Below are positions 43,056 through 51,979 of a stretch of 64,000 nucleotides of DNA, piece after piece. The position numbers and the translations under genes were made by a program. Position 1 is the first letter of the stretch; every line of letters starts with the position of its first letter. The notes beneath the pieces were generated by a model that was not told the DNA's origin, did not search any database, and was given only the letters and a program-made list of their open reading frames with translations. The stretch comes from Spirochaetia bacterium UBA5763 (lineage in GTDB: Bacteria; Spirochaetota; UBA4802; UBA5550), in the NCBI GenBank assembly GCA_002418835.1, contig DIEX01000019.1, positions 186,001 through 250,000 of the forward strand, written 5' to 3'.

Positions 43056-43565
43056 TCAATTGTCAAACCTGATTTTTTTCTTAAGAAAAAATCCAAACCA
43101 CGCACCGGCAAATGCTAATATGCATGAGAAAATGGCAACTGCAACGCCTTCCAGTGTGAATATGGATGCGAGGATGAAATCGCTTACTTTAAATGCTATA
43201 ATTATGAATGAAGCACCAGCGACTGTTTCCTTTATTCTGACGGGTGTGAATAAATAGGTGGTAAAAAATGATGATATGAGAATTCCCAGCGCCGGGCCTG
43301 ACATTGATATTATAACAAATTTGTCGGGATTATTTAAAATATCCTGATCATAAAGAGTATAGAAATAAGCGGTAAAAAAGCTGAAGAGGAGTATAAATAT
43401 GAAAGTCAGTATTGCTGAATAAATTGAAAGCTTAATGGAGAATTTCCGTGGAGATAAAAGTTTTTCAATATCATAGATCCGCGCACCGCATGAATTACAG
43501 AAATTGCTTCCGGCAGTTGTCTCAGCTCCGCATTTGCGGCATTTCAGCCTATGGTCTTCGCTCAT
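43056..43565 (-). CDS. Zinc-ribbon membrane protein of unknown function
   Basis: 169 residues. CRKCGAETTAGSNFCNSCGAR at residues 9-29 is a zinc-ribbon. Four hydrophobic segments fill the remainder (about 45-70, 85-110, 115-135, 145-165), making an inner-membrane protein with a cytoplasmic zinc finger. Its ATG overlaps the upstream nitrilase-family stop by one base (TAATG), so the two are coupled. The function is unknown. Confidence 0.75.
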   Translation of the reverse strand: MSEDHRLKCRKCGAETTAGSNFCNSCGARIYDIEKLLSPRKFSIKLSIYSAILTFIFILLFSFFTAYFYTLYDQDILNNPDKFVIISMSGPALGILISSFFTTYLFTPVRIKETVAGASFIIIAFKVSDFILASIFTLEGVAVAIFSCILAFAGAWFGFFLKKKIRFDN

Positions 43566-44296
43566 TACTTAATGGTTATCTCCTTTTTAATTATGAGAGG
43601 AGTATGCTCCTCTTCAGGTTTCACCCTGTATACTATGCCGTTCACATCCGCAATGAGGCTCCTTGCCTGGAGAAAAGTCTTGTAATCATCACGCACGCCG
43701 CAGACCTTTACAATAACTGAATCTGAGAGTCCGGCTCCTCTGACATATATTTCGTTATCTCTTTTATGCTTCTCCTCTACAGGCTCGTCCTGTTTGATGA
43801 GAGAAAATGTCGGAGAGAAAATTATTGAAGCATTATGTTCTTTCATAAATAAAAAACTTTCGTCATGAAAGACATCAGCACATATAAGTACACCGAAAGT
43901 GATGCCATATGCATTGAAAACCTTCAGTTCTGTACCTGGAGTTATCTTGCCGACCTCCGCGAAGAACAGATTTTTTTTTCTATATGATCCCAGCTCCATA
44001 CCGTTTCTATACACGTATGTTGTATTGTACATGACTCCGTCTGCAAGTTCCGGCATGGTGCCGCCTATTACAACACAGTCCAGAGCTTTTGACAGGTTCT
44101 TGATTCTTCTGATTTGTGCCTGCTGATTGTGAGTGGTCTGGCCATGATTTCCCAGTCTCCGGCTGACAAAAAAGTACTCGGGGAAGCATACAAATTGAGG
44201 TTTGAACTCAGTCATCTCCCGTATATCTTTTTTTGTCACCGGAATTCCCAGAGGTTTCTGGTATAATATAACTCTTGCGGTTTTCATCTGTTCCAT
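43565..44296 (-). CDS. Carbon-nitrogen hydrolase (nitrilase superfamily)
   Basis: 243 residues. The catalytic triad is Glu40 (CFPEYFF), Lys107 (GSYRKKNLF) and Cys139 (GVLICADVFHDE), all in their usual contexts. Substrates in the family are amides or nitriles; none can be chosen here. The start may be Met4 (ATG at 44287) instead of 44296, since neither has a strong site. It is followed without a gap by the zinc-ribbon membrane protein. Confidence 0.85.
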   Translation of the reverse strand: MEQMKTARVILYQKPLGIPVTKKDIREMTEFKPQFVCFPEYFFVSRRLGNHGQTTHNQQAQIRRIKNLSKALDCVVIGGTMPELADGVMYNTTYVYRNGMELGSYRKKNLFFAEVGKITPGTELKVFNAYGITFGVLICADVFHDESFLFMKEHNASIIFSPTFSLIKQDEPVEEKHKRDNEIYVRGAGLSDSVIVKVCGVRDDYKTFLQARSLIADVNGIVYRVKPEEEHTPLIIKKEITIK

Positions 44297-44562
44297 CTTT
44301 GTATAGATATAATTATCAGCCGCTCATATTATTTTTTTGTTTTTTTATAAGTCAAGGAGTAATTTCCGCTATGTATAATATGAATCCCTGAATTCACAAA
44401 CTTCATCTGTAGTATTGTTGAATAGTTATTATCCATCGCAGTCAGCATGTCTGACTATCTGGTCTATTAATAAAAAAAATTACTGAAAAAATTTTTTCTA
44501 CTTTGCTTTTTTTAATCGTATCTATAATAGAGCTATAAATATATAAAGAAGGTGTACATATT

Positions 44563-45099
44563 ATGCCGGATATTGACAAACAAACATTTGATAGGGAATT
44601 TGAAAAACTGTACGAGAAGTATTACTGCTTTCTTGTTAAATATCTTTCAGGGATTGTCCATGATTTTGACATGGCTGAAGATATAGCCCACGATGTTTTT
44701 ATAAGAATGTACAAAAATAAAAAAATACCGATGCTCGAAGAGCCCAGGTGTAAAAATTATATGATACGTTCTGTAAAAAATATGGCCATTGATTATCTGC
44801 GTAAACAGAAGAGAGATGAACTGAATATCAGAAAAAATATTCCGGTCTGGGACGGTGAAATTAATCAGTCGTTTGATGTTGAAAGAATTGTTATTGAAGG
44901 ATGTATACTTTCAACTGTAAGTGATGTACTCAGCGGTTTTCCGGAGAGGAAAAGCAGAATTTTCAGGGAAATTATTATCGAGAGTAGATGTCACAGGGAA
45001 GTCTCTTTAAACGGCGGGCTGTCAAGGTACAAAGTAAAAAAGATCGAGGCTGAGATCTGCACGGAGCTGAAGAATAAGCTTAAAGAGTATCTGAAATAA
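44563..45099 (+). CDS. ECF-type RNA polymerase sigma factor
   Basis: 178 residues. Region 2 (about residue 10-85) shows DMAEDIAHDVFIRMYKN and YMIRSVKNMAIDYLRKQKRD, the -10 recognition helix area. Region 4 is less orthodox (FPERKSRIFREIIIESRC, HREVSLNGGLSRYKVKKIEA) but has the helix-turn-helix layout. No anti-sigma gene lies beside it. The convergent PAS/PP2C phosphatase gene ends one base past its stop, so antisense contact, or partner switching, might link them. Confidence in the ECF family is good. Confidence 0.82.
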   Translation: MPDIDKQTFDREFEKLYEKYYCFLVKYLSGIVHDFDMAEDIAHDVFIRMYKNKKIPMLEEPRCKNYMIRSVKNMAIDYLRKQKRDELNIRKNIPVWDGEINQSFDVERIVIEGCILSTVSDVLSGFPERKSRIFREIIIESRCHREVSLNGGLSRYKVKKIEAEICTELKNKLKEYLK

Positions 45100-45100
45100 T

Positions 45101-47038
45101 TCAGATAAGGCTTATTCCTACAATAAGGAGATCATCTTCATAACTGTCGCTTCCGTTGATCATGTCAAGCTTTTCTATTATACGGTCAAGGACTGTCCCC
45201 ATGTCTGTGGTTGTAGAATGGCTGAATATACTTTTCAGCTCATCTCCGAAACCAACAGGTTGGCCTGAGAGGTGGTCAGTCATCTCTGGAAGACCATCGG
45301 TAAAAAGAAAAATCCTGTCACCATGATTCAGCGTGTGTTCATATGTTCTGTATTCGACATTCTCCATAAGGCCGATAAGCGAACCGTGTGACTGAAGTAT
45401 CTCCACTTCTCCATCAGCGCGAACAATGACCGGTGACGGGTGAGCGCCGTTTGAGAATTTCAGCCTGAATGTATCTTCGGCTTCATTGTAAAAAATGAAG
45501 GAATATATTCCGGTGAGGAAGTAAGAGGACATATAACCTGAGATACTTCTGTTAAGTGCTTTAATATACTCTTCAGGTCCGGTTCTGTACCGTGCAAAAA
45601 GGTCGTCTGTAATAAATTTAAGCAGAGATATGAAGAGTGAAGAGGCAACTCCGTGGCCTGATATATCGCCTATAAAAACAGAGATGTCATCAGATCCGGC
45701 GCTTTTAACAGTAAAAAAATCCCCTCCGATCTTTTCAACACATTTCTGCCTGAAGTCCATCTTAAACCTTTTCCAGTTCCCGGAATCGGCACGGAGTAAT
45801 GTCCGCTGAACAATCTCGGCGATTGAGATCTCCTTTTCAATTATCTGGTTTCGTTCCTGCAGCTTTATCTGGTTAACTTTTAATTCATCTTCAATTGCTT
45901 TTCGAAGTGAAATATCCTCTTCGACCGCTATATAGTTTGTTATTCTATTATTCTCATCTTTTATGGATGAGATGGACGCCAGTTCCCAGTACTCTTCTCC
46001 GCTTTTCTTGATATTCTTAAGCTCCCCTGTCCATTTTCCGCCGTTTTTTATTACATCGATGATCATTTTTATTTCGTTCTGAAGGAGGCTGCGGTTCAGA
46101 AATTCTTCAGGCTTTCTGCCGCGCACTTCTTCAAGTGAGTAGCCGGTCATCTCTGCAAAGCGGGGATTGATATATTCAATCCTTCCCGCCCTGTCGGTAA
46201 TGCAGATACTTGCCGGGGAGTGCTGCACTGCTGCGGAAAATTTTCTCAGTATACTTTCTGCGTTTTTTCTCTCCTTAAGTTCATTGTGGAGTTCCCGTGT
46301 CTTCTCTTCAACTTTCATTGAGAGAAAGGTGTTATACTCCTCAATAATTTTCTGCTGCTGAACTGTCTTCTCTTCATAAGCTTCAATAATCGGAATATTC
46401 ATATACACCGCTATTGTTATGAATACCATGATTATCATGACAAAGATTTCCCGAAGGAGATTAAAGCCTTCATGGATAACTTTGCCATCAACAATCTTTA
46501 CCAGCATCTCTGCTTCTGATAAATAAGCAACGACCAGAAAAATTATCCAGTTTACGAGTATGATAAAGAATACTGTGCGGTAGATTCTCCTGTTGTAGAG
46601 AAAAAGATTAATTATTACAAGTGTGATGCAGAGAACGGAAATGTTATATGATATCAGTGCAACATTCCATCCAAGCTGCACTGCATAGATATATCGTGTT
46701 GATATAACGCTGATTGCAAACAGGCTGGAGGTACAGAAGGAGAGAACTGTGACATCCTCCAGGTTTTTCTTCATCCTGTAAATACACCATGCCATTATTG
46801 TTACGGTCAGATTTAACGCAAAAGGTACAATTATTGTACCGGGATGTACTCCGGCAAACATCTGGAATAACGCTGCGACAAAGGAAATCCCGGCAACTGA
46901 GATGAAGTAAATGAAACTCCCTCTTATCTCCATTATATGCCATGGCTTGTAGCCCGGTTTATAATTAAGGGCAAGGAGTTCCTCGGTCACACCTATAAAT
47001 GACCATATGGCATCGCTTATTGAGATTCTGTTTTTCAT
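45101..47038 (-). CDS. Membrane PAS-domain PP2C (SpoIIE/RsbU-like) phosphatase
   Basis: 645 residues. About seven hydrophobic segments (35-215) are followed by a coiled coil (220-260), one PAS domain with PAC tail (about 265-385; SPASICITDRAGRIEYINP) and a C-terminal PP2C domain (about 420-645). The PP2C has GGDFFTVKSAGSDD, VFIGDISGHGVASSLFIS and FTDGLPEM, with the metal aspartates present. It would dephosphorylate a serine-phosphorylated anti-sigma antagonist. No such antagonist or switch kinase lies here. The gene convergent with the sigma factor ends one base from its stop. Confidence 0.88.
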   Translation of the reverse strand: MKNRISISDAIWSFIGVTEELLALNYKPGYKPWHIMEIRGSFIYFISVAGISFVAALFQMFAGVHPGTIIVPFALNLTVTIMAWCIYRMKKNLEDVTVLSFCTSSLFAISVISTRYIYAVQLGWNVALISYNISVLCITLVIINLFLYNRRIYRTVFFIILVNWIIFLVVAYLSEAEMLVKIVDGKVIHEGFNLLREIFVMIIMVFITIAVYMNIPIIEAYEEKTVQQQKIIEEYNTFLSMKVEEKTRELHNELKERKNAESILRKFSAAVQHSPASICITDRAGRIEYINPRFAEMTGYSLEEVRGRKPEEFLNRSLLQNEIKMIIDVIKNGGKWTGELKNIKKSGEEYWELASISSIKDENNRITNYIAVEEDISLRKAIEDELKVNQIKLQERNQIIEKEISIAEIVQRTLLRADSGNWKRFKMDFRQKCVEKIGGDFFTVKSAGSDDISVFIGDISGHGVASSLFISLLKFITDDLFARYRTGPEEYIKALNRSISGYMSSYFLTGIYSFIFYNEAEDTFRLKFSNGAHPSPVIVRADGEVEILQSHGSLIGLMENVEYRTYEHTLNHGDRIFLFTDGLPEMTDHLSGQPVGFGDELKSIFSHSTTTDMGTVLDRIIEKLDMINGSDSYEDDLLIVGISLI

Positions 47039-47501
47039 TTTATGTGATTATTATAATTCGGAAAATTGACTGATCGGACGGTTGAACATTCATTATTATC
47101 AGCTTTTTGTCAATTTAATTTAATATTTAGTATAATCATAATTATATATTGATATGACGCGTCAGTTTCCTGATGGTCAGATAAAATATCGGTAATCAAT
47201 GATTTATTATTTTGAAAGGTTTTAAACAAAATTCGTATAACTGTAATTAAAAATCAAAATTATTGTGGATTTATATAATGCAGATTTATAAATGTGATTA
47301 AACGATTATTATTGGTGTAAACAGCCGGTAGAATACGGCGGATTATACCATCAATAATATAAATATAAAAACGACAGGGCCGGATTGGATAGTCGGCAAA
47401 TCACAGGCAGAAACTGCCGGAACTTCGGCGGTTCATGGAATATTCTGCAGACCGGCTTTGTCAAAAAAACAACATAAAATACAAAATAAGTGAGGTTTTC
47501 T
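47039..47501 (+). promoter_or_regulatory. Long leader region ahead of the second acyl-CoA dehydrogenase gene
   Basis: 463 bases without a gene. It is strongly AT-rich up to about 47370, with TATAAT at 47274-47279 as a possible -10 element (the -35 is not good). A GC-rich, foldable stretch lies at 47373-47462, listed separately. The ribosome site TGAGG (47491-47495) lies 6 bases before the ATG at 47502. No other coding or repeat feature is evident. Confidence 0.5.
47373..47462 (+). ncRNA. Candidate structured leader RNA (riboswitch-like)
   Basis: A closing stem of 11 pairs joins GACAGGGCCGG (47373-47383) and CCGGCTTTGTC (47452-47462), two of them G-U. Inside, GCAGAA (47407-47412) pairs with TTCTGC (47443-47448), stacked directly on ACTGCCG (47413-47419) with CGGCGGT (47426-47432) and a 6-base loop. 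A 10-base bulge lies on the 3' side and a 23-base unpaired stretch on the 5' side. An alternative hairpin GGCAG-AAA-CTGCC (47406-47418) excludes the stacked fold. The domain ends 39 bases before the ATG. It matches no riboswitch family I can recall. The pairing is seen by eye only. Confidence 0.5.
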
Positions 47502-49373
47502 ATGGATCGCATAGTTGATTCAAGGGATCAGAAATTCGTTCTTTATGAAATGCTTAATGTAACTGATCTCTGCCAGACAGAAATGTTCGCTGACTTTGAT
47601 CAGGATATGTTTGACATGACTCTTGATCTGACAAAGCAGATATGTGAGGAGCATATTCTCGGCTGCTATCAGGAAGTTGACAGTCAGGGCGGGGCAAAAT
47701 TTGATAATGGCAAAGTAACCATTCCTCCGCAGTACCATAATGTACATAAAGTTATGAATGAAGCCGGACTTTTTACAATGGGTATCACTCCGGAACATGG
47801 CGGACAGGGGATGCCTTATACAATCTGTATGGCATCTTATGAATACTATTCATTCCATATGGGTTTTATGCTTTATCCTGAAGCTACTACAGGGGCTGGC
47901 CATCTTATTGAAGTATTCGGTACAGACAGACAGAAAAAACTTTACATGGAAAAGATGTACTCTCAGGAGTGGGGCGGAACTATGTGTCTCACAGAAGCTG
48001 ATGCAGGTTCTGACGTAGGTGCTCTTAAGACTAAAGCAGTAAGACAGCCTGATGGTACATTTAAAATTTACGGAAATAAAATTTTCATCACATCCGGTGA
48101 GAATGACCTTTTTGAAAATATGGTTCATCCGGTTCTCGCAAGGATCGAAGGGGACCCCGCAGGGACTAAAGGTATATCTATCTTCATCGTTCCCAAGTAC
48201 AGGGTTAAAGAAGATGGCAGCATGGGCGAGTTCAATGATGTACACTGTACAGGTATTGAGCACAAGATGGGTCTTAAAGGGAGCGCAACATGTTCAATGA
48301 GCTTCGGCGATAACGGAGATTGTATCGGTGAGCTCCTCGGCGAAGAGAGAAAAGGTATGGCTATCATGTTCCAGATGATGAATGAAGCGCGTCTGGGGAT
48401 GGGTCTCCAGGGCTCAAGTACATCTTCTGTTTCCTACCTCCACGCTCTTGCATATGCTAAGGAGAGGATCCAGGGTAAAAATATCAAGGATATGATGAAT
48501 CCTGATGCGCCGAATGTTCCAATCATCCAGCACCCGGATGTAAGAAGAATGCTGATGTGGATGAAAACTCACGCTGAAGGCCTCAGGGCGCTTGTTTACC
48601 TCTGCGCACTCTGTCTCGATAAATCTCACGCTTCAACAGGTGAGGAAGTTGATAAATGGACAGGTATCATGGAATTCCTTATCCCTATCTGTAAATCCTA
48701 CGGAACAGATATGGGCTTCAGGGTAACTGAACTCGGTATCCAGTGCTTCGGCGGTTACGGATTCTGTAATGACTACCCGATGCATCAGTTTATGAGAGAC
48801 ATGAAAATTGCATCTCTCTATGAAGGTACAAACGGCATACAGGCAATGGACCTCGTAGCAAGAAAACTCGGTGCTAAGAAAGGCGCTGTGTTTATGAACT
48901 ACCTTGGCGAAATGAACAAGACATACGAAACATACAAAAACAACCCGAGACTTGCAGATATGGCTAAAGATGTAAAAGAATACATCGACCTCCTTGCTGC
49001 AATGGGTATGTATTTCGCGCAGTGCAATAAAGAAATGAAGTTTATGATTCCTATTGCAAATGCTCAGCCTTTCCTCCAGATCTGCGGTAATATTTCTCTT
49101 GCATGGCTCCACCTCTGGATGGCAGGTGTTGCTGAGGAGAAACTTGAGGCTATATACAAAGCTAAAGGTATTGCTGATGATAAGAAAGCGATAAAAGATC
49201 TTCCTAATGATGACAAGGAAGTCGCGTTCTATCAGGGTAAAGTATTCGGCGCTGAATACTATATCAGGAACATACTCCCTGCTGCGAAAGCTTATGCTGA
49301 AGCGATCAAAAAAGAAGACCTTTCAGTAATGAAGATTAACGATGCGAGCTTTGCCTGCGGAGAGAATCTGTAA
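47502..49373 (+). CDS. Acyl-CoA dehydrogenase, long DmdC-like subfamily (paralogue of the gene at 3163)
   Basis: 623 residues. Core motifs MCLTEADAGSDVG, IYGNKIFITSGEND and YEGTNGIQ with catalytic-position Glu441 match the copy at 3163-4995, and so does the N-terminus (DRIVDSRDQKFVLYEML). ATG 47502 is chosen over GTG 47490 because TGAGG would lie at or inside the latter. No thioesterase follows. It has its own long leader and is closed by a REP-like hairpin and a terminator, so it is monocistronic and apparently regulated separately from the first copy. Confidence 0.92.
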   Translation: MDRIVDSRDQKFVLYEMLNVTDLCQTEMFADFDQDMFDMTLDLTKQICEEHILGCYQEVDSQGGAKFDNGKVTIPPQYHNVHKVMNEAGLFTMGITPEHGGQGMPYTICMASYEYYSFHMGFMLYPEATTGAGHLIEVFGTDRQKKLYMEKMYSQEWGGTMCLTEADAGSDVGALKTKAVRQPDGTFKIYGNKIFITSGENDLFENMVHPVLARIEGDPAGTKGISIFIVPKYRVKEDGSMGEFNDVHCTGIEHKMGLKGSATCSMSFGDNGDCIGELLGEERKGMAIMFQMMNEARLGMGLQGSSTSSVSYLHALAYAKERIQGKNIKDMMNPDAPNVPIIQHPDVRRMLMWMKTHAEGLRALVYLCALCLDKSHASTGEEVDKWTGIMEFLIPICKSYGTDMGFRVTELGIQCFGGYGFCNDYPMHQFMRDMKIASLYEGTNGIQAMDLVARKLGAKKGAVFMNYLGEMNKTYETYKNNPRLADMAKDVKEYIDLLAAMGMYFAQCNKEMKFMIPIANAQPFLQICGNISLAWLHLWMAGVAEEKLEAIYKAKGIADDKKAIKDLPNDDKEVAFYQGKVFGAEYYIRNILPAAKAYAEAIKKEDLSVMKINDASFACGENL

Positions 49374-49381
49374 TTATTCAT

Positions 49382-49413
49382 GCGTAGTGTACAGGCACGC
49401 CTGTACACTACGC
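49382..49413. repeat. Palindromic REP-like element after the second acyl-CoA dehydrogenase gene
   Basis: GCGTAGTGTACAGGC (49382-49396) and GCCTGTACACTACGC (49399-49413) are perfect 15-base complements around two bases. It shares the CGTAG...ACAGGCA core with the element at 40168-40205. It lies 9 bases after the stop codon. Confidence 0.8.
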
Positions 49414-49425
49414 AATTATGTGAAT

Positions 49426-49457
49426 AAAAAAGGCTGCCTGTGATGACGGCCTTTTTT
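49426..49457. terminator. Bidirectional intrinsic terminator
   Basis: AAAAAAGGC (49426-49434) and GCC followed by T residues (49449-49457) form a stem with a 14-base loop. T runs occur on both strands. It serves the acyl-CoA dehydrogenase gene and the convergent DUF362 gene that ends at 49460. Confidence 0.75.
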
Positions 49458-49459
49458 TA

Positions 49460-50779
49460 TTACTTTACTTTCAGAATTTTATGTCTGAAAATGCTTGCTG
49501 CTTTTTCTGCTGAATTAATTATAAACAGGTATGCATCCCGCGGATCGAACATCGGGTTGGGAAGATTGAATACACCCGGAAGTTTGGCCATCAGTTTTTT
49601 GACTCCGATAGGACAGCCTTTAACGCGGTAGACCTTTCCTGCAATAAGTTTGCCTTCAACCCTGGTGCAATCTCCAAGCAGCATGACAGGGAGCCCGGGC
49701 ATGTTTATATCTCCTTTGAATACTCCATGCACAATGGCGCCGGGATTTGCTTTTTTCAGAGATCCGGGACGTTTCTTCTCTATAGTCCCGAGTAGCCCTT
49801 TTACTGCCGCCTCACATCCTCCGTCACAAATCGTATTAGTGCCGGGAACACAACCCGCGTAAAATTTTATAGGTGTATCAAGCTCGTCCAGATGCTGAAA
49901 AAGCCTTCTGTCCCCCTTCGGTTTTTTTCTCAGCTTTTCAATGTCCGCATCTCCTTCTATTGATATGTCTTTCAGGTTAAGACTCCCGTATCCGCGCTCA
50001 CTTGCGATCTTCAGGTGCTGTACTTCTTCAGGTTTGTAACCCATGATATATGCCGCTACAGCATCTGCAGCAAGGGGATTATCAGATATGAGGAGAACCC
50101 CCAGTTTTACAGGATATGGTGCTGATTCAAAACCGTAGGTAATATCAATTGCATCACTTACTATAAGGTCAGGGTATCCGGCTTCCAGCATGTCCACAAT
50201 TTTTTCATGAATGCGGTAATCATGGTACAGCATCCGCTCACTGTGCTGAAGGATTCCTATGTTAAGTTTCAGTGCATTTGTTATGCCGGCAAAAATGTGA
50301 TATTTCAGTTTCGGCATCCAGATTTTATAATCTGCTTCTCTGATTAAATCCGAAAGCATCATGTCTTTGTGACAGGTACCTTTTGTAAGCTGAATTCTGG
50401 TTGAGGGGTATTCATTCATATCAAGGACCGGCACTTTGATTCGTTTTGCCATTTCAAAATATCCTGCTTCTTTGAGAAAGAGGCGGGATGGTATTCCGTA
50501 ACCTCCGGATTCCCCTATAATGATATCATTGATATTGCGTTCTCTCAGTACGCCAGCCATTGATTCAACTACTGCAGGATGTGTGTATGAATTGTGAATA
50601 TAATTTTTATTAGCTGATACCACGTTAGGTTTAATGAATACTTTCCCTTTAATTTCATGTCCCAGGTCTGCAATAGATTCACGCATAAGAGCTGTCATGC
50701 GGTCAACTGAATAATCGTCGCATCGACGCAGTATAACACGAGGTCTGGAGGGTTTTCCCTCTTTTTTTTTGTTCTCCAT
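49460..50779 (-). CDS. DUF362 domain protein
   Basis: 439 residues. DUF362 features: IKGKVFIKPNVVSANKNY, GESGGYGIP, IWMPKLKYHIFAGITNALKL and SDAIDITYGFE. A Cys-rich C-terminal part (CVPGTNTICDGGCEA, GDCTRVEG, VKGCPIG) may hold a metal or cluster, but no ferredoxin domain is present. The ATG at 50779 follows CCGGGGGATTAATC, whereas the longer start at 50809 has no site. DUF362 proteins are found in many anaerobes and their function is not established. Confidence 0.85.
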   Translation of the reverse strand: MENKKKEGKPSRPRVILRRCDDYSVDRMTALMRESIADLGHEIKGKVFIKPNVVSANKNYIHNSYTHPAVVESMAGVLRERNINDIIIGESGGYGIPSRLFLKEAGYFEMAKRIKVPVLDMNEYPSTRIQLTKGTCHKDMMLSDLIREADYKIWMPKLKYHIFAGITNALKLNIGILQHSERMLYHDYRIHEKIVDMLEAGYPDLIVSDAIDITYGFESAPYPVKLGVLLISDNPLAADAVAAYIMGYKPEEVQHLKIASERGYGSLNLKDISIEGDADIEKLRKKPKGDRRLFQHLDELDTPIKFYAGCVPGTNTICDGGCEAAVKGLLGTIEKKRPGSLKKANPGAIVHGVFKGDINMPGLPVMLLGDCTRVEGKLIAGKVYRVKGCPIGVKKLMAKLPGVFNLPNPMFDPRDAYLFIINSAEKAASIFRHKILKVK

Positions 50780-50911
50780 GATTAATCCCCCGGCTGCACT
50801 ATGCAGCACTTATATGTTTTTGTTAGATGATTAATACACAGATTGGGTTCTCTGTCAAACAGATTAACGGACATAAAGTATCTGTTATGCGGGTAATATT
50901 CCTGTACCGGT

Positions 50912-51745
50912 TTATAATCTGTTGAGTCCGAAGACTCTGGACTGTATTCTGTCCAGAACTTTCACCGGCAGGAGAAGTTTTAGCATCGGTAGTTTCCTGG
51001 CTCCTTCACCGAGGCAGATTACAGGTTCTGGATCACCTCCGGAAAGTTTCTGCACAAGTATCTCCGCGAATTTTTCAACAGACATGGGGTTGTCCTGTGA
51101 GGAGTTTGCTCTTTTTTCAATGAAATCAGCTATTCCTGCATAGACAGATTTTTTTCTGTCGAGGAATTCAAGCCCGCTAAAGGCTATATCACCGAAATTT
51201 GTCTTGATTCCCCCCGGCCGCACTGTGATTACTTTTATACCGAAGGGGGCCAGTTCAATCCTTAATGCGTCCGATATGGAATTCAGCGCGGCCTTTGATG
51301 AACAGTAGACCCCGGCGAATGGGGTGGTGAAGGTACCTGATACGCTGCTGATATTTACAATCATACCGCCGCCGTTATTAATCATCGAAGGGATGACTTT
51401 CTGTATAAGAGATATAGAGCCTATTACATTTGTTTCGAACTGTTGCCGTATACGTTCAATGGGCACGTCTGAAAGAGGCCCCATCTGGCCGTACCCGGCA
51501 TTATTCACAAGTATATCAATACCGCCATGTTTTTTAAGTACAGTATTAATGCATTTGTTAATGGATTTCGGGTCAGTTACATCAAGCTGATAAACAGAGA
51601 CATTATTCCCTTCAAGATACTTTATCATTTCAGGTTTACGCGCTGTGGCAAGGATCTGGTAGCCCTTATCTGCGAATTCTATAGCAAGTGCTCTCCCTAT
51701 GCCGGATGAACATCCGCTTATAAGTACTGTTCTGATATCTGTCAT
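50912..51745 (-). CDS. Short-chain dehydrogenase/reductase
   Basis: 277 residues. The NAD(P) motif GCSSGIG is at residues 11-17, NNAG at 81-84, catalytic Ser134, Tyr147 and Lys151 (YCSSK). This is the classical SDR layout, with the extra C-terminal 60 residues (KLPMLKLLLPVKVLDRIQ) common in lipid-associated members. The substrate is unknown. The gene lies alone between the DUF362 and CorC-like genes on the minus strand; the 234 bases on its 5' side hold nothing recognisable. Confidence 0.92.
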   Translation of the reverse strand: MTDIRTVLISGCSSGIGRALAIEFADKGYQILATARKPEMIKYLEGNNVSVYQLDVTDPKSINKCINTVLKKHGGIDILVNNAGYGQMGPLSDVPIERIRQQFETNVIGSISLIQKVIPSMINNGGGMIVNISSVSGTFTTPFAGVYCSSKAALNSISDALRIELAPFGIKVITVRPGGIKTNFGDIAFSGLEFLDRKKSVYAGIADFIEKRANSSQDNPMSVEKFAEILVQKLSGGDPEPVICLGEGARKLPMLKLLLPVKVLDRIQSRVFGLNRL

Positions 51746-51979
51746 GCATTTACCTCGTATTATCCCCTATATTTTCAGAAAGTATGTTCAGCAAATCAGG
51801 AATATTCTATTATAATAATAACATCTTTCAACGATGTTTTCAATCTTTTCCTGTATATCTACGACTCATGCAATGTGCGGAAATTTTCTGACCGGGCTGA
51901 GGCAGAGGGGATGATAATTTTCAAACGTCATATTGTTATTAATTACGGATGGTTTGAAGAAGTACAGGGAGCTCTCCTG

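Noticed and set aside
45088..45107. TATCTGAA/TTCAGATA hairpin spanning the sigma-factor and phosphatase stops
   Set aside because: Eight AT-rich pairs with no T run; too weak to call a terminator.
47340..47500. Known riboswitch (c-di-GMP, cobalamin, SAM, TPP, FMN, glycine, lysine, fluoride)
   Set aside because: None of their conserved cores is present in the region, so only a generic structured leader is reported.
47850..48263. Antisense frames within the second acyl-CoA dehydrogenase gene
   Set aside because: They overlap a strongly conserved plus-strand gene with no homology signal.
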